Both the position numbers and the translations under genes were made by a program. The notes beneath the pieces were generated by a model that saw only the letters and a list, made by a program, of their open reading frames with translations, was not told the origin of the DNA and searched no databases. From contig NC_092569.1 of the NCBI RefSeq assembly GCF_037975245.1, positions 1,027,001 to 1,091,000 of the forward strand: a stretch of 64,000 nt of DNA, in the 5' to 3' direction. This document shows positions 60,317 to 64,000 of the stretch, piece by piece (position 1 is the first letter of the stretch; the number at the start of each line of letters is the position of its first letter). Source of the stretch: Apostichopus japonicus. Taxonomy: Eukaryota > Echinodermata > Holothuroidea > Aspidochirotida > Stichopodidae.

Positions 60317-62575
60317 ATGGCAGAAGATCTACAGCGTATTTTGGAATGCCCGATGTGTTTTGAATTTTACGATTCTAACAAGAGGGTTCCTAAGCTTTTG
60401 CAGTGCCAGCATACTTTTTGTCTACCCTGCATATTGAGATTGGAGAAAGGTCATGTGATCACATGTCCACAATGTCGCAAAGATCAAGCCTGCCCTCAAG
60501 CAGGCGCAAGCAAAATTGCAAACAATTTTACGATGTTAGCATTAGTGGACGTCCATCAAAAATCATTCACGAATTCTCCGAGTGAAAGAGCAGCCGGGGA
60601 GCAAGAAATCAATCCTCAATTGAAAGTTCAACAGACCAAAGTTCAAACACCTCAGATCAGTGAAAACGTTCGTAATGCAATCGCCATCCTGGCACAGAAG
60701 TTACAGGAACGTTCAAATGTCATGAAAAACTTTGACAATAAGGAACAGAAAACCAGAGAATCCTTTCTGGGGGTAAAGAAGGACATCGAGGCGAGCTTTG
60801 ATGCCAGAATCAAGGATCTAACGGCACGTAAGAATACCCTGATCAAACAACTCGGCGAGATCGGAAAAGAAGAAATCAGTTTTATACAGACGCAAAGATC
60901 GAGTGCCTTGCAGTACCTCAAAAAGTTCCAAGATGATTTCTTGAGAATGAAGCAAATATTTCAGAGCGGTTCCTCTCCGAGTGAAATGCAACTGATGCAG
61001 CTCTTGAATATATGTCAAGGCTACAATCAACAGATCGAGGACTACGCCCTCAGTGTTGACGAAAGGACTTGCGAGGTCAGTTTTTCATGTCCTACGTTAG
61101 AACAGTTATTGATCAGCATGAACTCTTATGGTTGTTTGAACGTAAGCAAGTTGAATAAGTCGATCATAAACGCTCCTCCACATCAAGGACCTGTTCAAAG
61201 CCGCAGTCCATCCGTGAGTAACAATCAACAACAGGCAAACGCTAGCAGAGGAAATCCTTTCCAAAGCAGAGTCGCAGTGGAAAACAGATATGAGATAAAT
61301 CCTGATCGACCTTTACCAACACCACCCACCAGCAACAGTCTGACCCCTTCCCCAAGTCAGTCTCGGCAATTAGCAATTTCACGTCATATGTCCTTAGATA
61401 TGGCCTCCCAATCTCCACGGTCTATGCCAGGGTTTTCCCCAACGACATCAGCATCAGGTCCACAACGTAGAAGGCCAATGTCCATGAGCTTTAGCTCCAA
61501 TGTGTTATCAACACCCTTTCAGGAGAACCAGAATAGTGAGACTTCATCCCCATCATCTACTAGATCATCCAGCCCCTCAATGACCCCTCCGGGGTCAATC
61601 AACAGGAGTCAGTCCAATCCAACACTAGTTCAACCCAATCACATGTTATCACCAAGCTCTGGACACATCCCTGTGAGATCTGGAAATTCAAACCATGTAC
61701 ATAACAACAAAAGTCCAGCCTCATTCGCTTCTCCAATGGACATTCTTGGACCAGATGTGACAGGAAGATCAATATTTGAGAAACCATCTGGAATTGTGCC
61801 ACTAGGGGGTGGAATGTTAGCCATAGTTGATGAAATCAAGCATTGTTTAATGATTGTCACTAATAGAGGACAAATGGTTCAAGTTCTTGGTTCTCAAGGT
61901 AATGGAGTTGGGGAGTTTCAGTTTCCTAAAGCAATTTGCATCAGTCCAAACGATCACTATGTGATATCTGACTGGTGGAACCATCGCATTCAAATCTGGG
62001 ACAGACAGGGAAGGAGTTTGGGTCATTTTGGGACCAGGGGTAGTGAGCAAAACCAACTCAATGGACCAGTAGGGATAGCCTGTGACTCAAAGGGTAATAT
62101 CTTTGTGTGTGACTTCAACAATCATTGCGTCAAGGTGTTTACAGCGGAAGGACAATTTGTCCGTCAGATTGGTAAGGAAGGGTCTCGAGATGGCCATTTT
62201 CTAAACCCAACCGGAATAGTTCTTTCTGCAGCTGGTGAAATACTGGTCACAGACAGCGGGAAACATTGTGTGCAGGTCTTTACGCAGGGAGGGACATACT
62301 TGTACCGGTTCGGAGAGTGGGGTGCCGAACCAGGTCAACTCAACTGTCCATCCGGCATAGCGGTAGACAGTCATGGTTACATATATGTCTCAAATAGAGG
62401 GAACCATAGGATTGAAGTTTTCAATCCTTCTGGATCATATGCTAGGCGTTATGGTACACATGGTGCAGATATTGGCCAATTTGATGAACCAATGGGCTTA
62501 GCAGTGTTAGAGGATGGCAGATTAGCTGTCTGTGATTCTGGTAACAAGAGAATTCAAATGGTCAGGGCATCATAG
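60317..62575 (+). CDS. RING-coiled-coil-NHL protein (TRIM32/NHL-1-like), B-box absent
   Basis: 752 aa in one coding exon. I chose the ATG at 60317 (AAGAAGATGG) because a strong acceptor (TTTTCTTTCAAATAG) ends at 60291; the open frame further left is intron read-through. Domains: a C3HC4 RING at residues 11-53 (C11, C14, C30, H32, C35, C38, C50, C53) for E2 binding; no B-box cysteines or histidines after it; a charged coiled-coil at about 114-215; a Ser/Pro/Gln-rich linker at about 285-480; then six NHL blades from about 489 to the end (e.g. GPVGIACDSKGNIFVCDFNN, CPSGIAVDSHGYIYVSNRGN) forming a C-terminal beta-propeller. RING-NHL proteins are E3 ubiquitin ligases, some binding RNA or substrate through the propeller. 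A single coding exon is also typical of TRIM32. TRIM2/3/71 are less likely because no filamin domain is seen. Confidence 0.88.
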   Translation: MAEDLQRILECPMCFEFYDSNKRVPKLLQCQHTFCLPCILRLEKGHVITCPQCRKDQACPQAGASKIANNFTMLALVDVHQKSFTNSPSERAAGEQEINPQLKVQQTKVQTPQISENVRNAIAILAQKLQERSNVMKNFDNKEQKTRESFLGVKKDIEASFDARIKDLTARKNTLIKQLGEIGKEEISFIQTQRSSALQYLKKFQDDFLRMKQIFQSGSSPSEMQLMQLLNICQGYNQQIEDYALSVDERTCEVSFSCPTLEQLLISMNSYGCLNVSKLNKSIINAPPHQGPVQSRSPSVSNNQQQANASRGNPFQSRVAVENRYEINPDRPLPTPPTSNSLTPSPSQSRQLAISRHMSLDMASQSPRSMPGFSPTTSASGPQRRRPMSMSFSSNVLSTPFQENQNSETSSPSSTRSSSPSMTPPGSINRSQSNPTLVQPNHMLSPSSGHIPVRSGNSNHVHNNKSPASFASPMDILGPDVTGRSIFEKPSGIVPLGGGMLAIVDEIKHCLMIVTNRGQMVQVLGSQGNGVGEFQFPKAICISPNDHYVISDWWNHRIQIWDRQGRSLGHFGTRGSEQNQLNGPVGIACDSKGNIFVCDFNNHCVKVFTAEGQFVRQIGKEGSRDGHFLNPTGIVLSAAGEILVTDSGKHCVQVFTQGGTYLYRFGEWGAEPGQLNCPSGIAVDSHGYIYVSNRGNHRIEVFNPSGSYARRYGTHGADIGQFDEPMGLAVLEDGRLAVCDSGNKRIQMVRAS

Positions 62576-63834
62576 AATGCTATGGCCACTGGTCAATTGT
62601 CTCAAACTGCACTCTGTTCAAACAACAGCTTCTTTCCATGTCTAGAAAGTTCAGAATTCCAGAAATATCAAGCCAAAAATTCTGAATTTTGATGAGATGA
62701 TGTACAGTAAGGATGCAAAAAGGGTTCCATTTTCCAATTCAACTCAATAGAAGATAGGGACAAGCCATGAAAATAAACTTGTTAAGGCTGCTATTTGTCT
62801 CTGGCAGAATTTAAAAAATTTGGCAACAGATTTTTTGAATTTACCTTACAAAATTGACACTTTTAATATGAAATTATAGATTATAGTGTTGTTGAATATG
62901 ACATGATTTGTCCTATGAAAATAGCAGAAATTGATGTTATTTAGTAACGGAAATCATAAATAGGATACAGACTACTGCTTTAAGTCAGGTAGAGAATGTC
63001 GAATTACTTATATCTACCAAAAGCCAGCTCAGTTGCAATGATTCATTTTACCCAAAGCACAACTGAATTTTAGCCTATAATTAAATCTGTCCATTTCAAT
63101 GTTTGATCTAGAAAGCACCATAAAGCCTAGATAATGGGCCTGTATAGACAGATCTGTACTCTAATGGGTAGTAATGTTTGTTTGAATCATGCCAAATTGA
63201 GTAAACTGTTCATAAGGAACTACCAGAGAATGACACAGACTAATGTTTTTGCCACACAGAAGAATAGCAGGTGTGGTATGTTGTACTTGCGGGTATGAAA
63301 AGCCTGTTGCTATGGAGGGAAATGTTGCTTTCTGCCCTTTACACTCTGTCAACAGTCTACAATAATCTTATTTTCGAAATGAAAAAGAAAGTTAAACATT
63401 AACTATTTACATGAAAGTAAAACAGAAAGTTCAGTGATCAGTCAACTTCTGTTCATTCTGATCATCCGAACAAGCAGATTTATGTATTTGCATAGATTAT
63501 TATCCTCTGAGAGAAGTGAAAGCAAAATATAATCAGATGTAATGAAAACTTTGCCAAAGGAAAGAAAGCCCCCAAAATATATATATCTGTCTGAAAGGGT
63601 GTAACTTATCATGGTTTAGTAAGTCCGTAGCAAAGTAGCAAAACAAAATGCAGTGTCAAGCATTGTATGCAAGACTGAATGCTTAAAAGACATGTTTAAA
63701 CATCATGCAAAGATAAATATTCATGTTGTGAAACTAGTATGCAAATATATGCAAATGAACTAAGAATTAGTTTGGCTAATGCAGCACTGAAAGTAAAGCC
63801 TGATAATGATTGCTTTCTAGGTAAAGGTTAGCCT
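62576..63834 (+). other. 3' UTR and downstream region of the RING-NHL gene
   Basis: Begins after the stop codon. A candidate AATAAA poly(A) signal lies at 62772-62777, about 200 bp beyond the stop. The rest is AT-rich with no supported coding sequence. Confidence 0.5.
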
Positions 63835-64000
63835 GCAGTGGCGGATCCAGGATTTCGCCGAAGGGGGGGCCCAGATGGGAAATGCCTAATCGTCGTCCTG
63901 GGGGAGGGGTCTAAGGGGAGTGGGTGCCCCCCTCCCCTTTGGGAAAATTTCACAAAATATGGAGGTCCTCGGTGCAATCTGGTGCTACTTTTCGTGAAAG
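63835..64000. mobile_element. Terminal part of a dispersed repeat, cut by the window edge
   Basis: Starts with CAGTGGCGGATCCAGGATTT followed by G-rich then C-rich DNA. I associate this opening with transposon ends common in marine invertebrate genomes. The other end is outside the window. Confidence 0.35.

Overview
The window is nuclear DNA of an animal. Evidence: split coding exons with GT/AG borders and matching phases, an AT-rich background, many decayed transposons, and protein families typical of animals (a BSDC1-like C-terminus, a RING-NHL protein, a complete DIRS-type retrotransposon). The repeat style suggests a marine invertebrate deuterostome, possibly an echinoderm such as a sea cucumber; this is inference only.

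Layout. 1-4933: the last two coding exons (889-1293, 4791-4933, + strand) of a BSDC1-like gene that begins left of the window. 4934-8300: its 3' UTR and a tail-to-tail intergenic stretch with a hairpin MITE. 8301-22743: a candidate minus-strand gene of unknown family. Its terminal coding exon is 8301-8470, and four short upstream exons can be chained to it in phase; a 1.2-kb long-TIR transposon sits in its last intron. 22810-29348: a complete, apparently intact DIRS-like tyrosine-recombinase retrotransposon on the minus strand, with Gag, RT/RNase H and YR frames, 112-bp inverted terminal repeats and a 99-bp internal complementary region. 29681-55882: a 26.2-kb minisatellite of a 50-bp unit (about 525 copies) with nested higher-order repeats up to 3.77 kb, flanked on both sides by copies of the same ~150-bp sequence. 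56030-60291: non-coding sequence. 60317-62575: one long coding exon (752 aa, +) for a RING-coiled-coil-NHL protein, TRIM32/NHL-1-like but without a visible B-box. 62576-64000: its 3' UTR and downstream DNA, ending inside another transposon-like repeat.

The host genes are unrelated neighbours rather than a pathway. The two most unusual structures are the intact DIRS element, whose ICR matches both of its own ends exactly, and the very long, hierarchically duplicated 50-bp array. No previously unknown enzymatic system could be demonstrated. All statements come from reading the sequence; no alignment or search was run.
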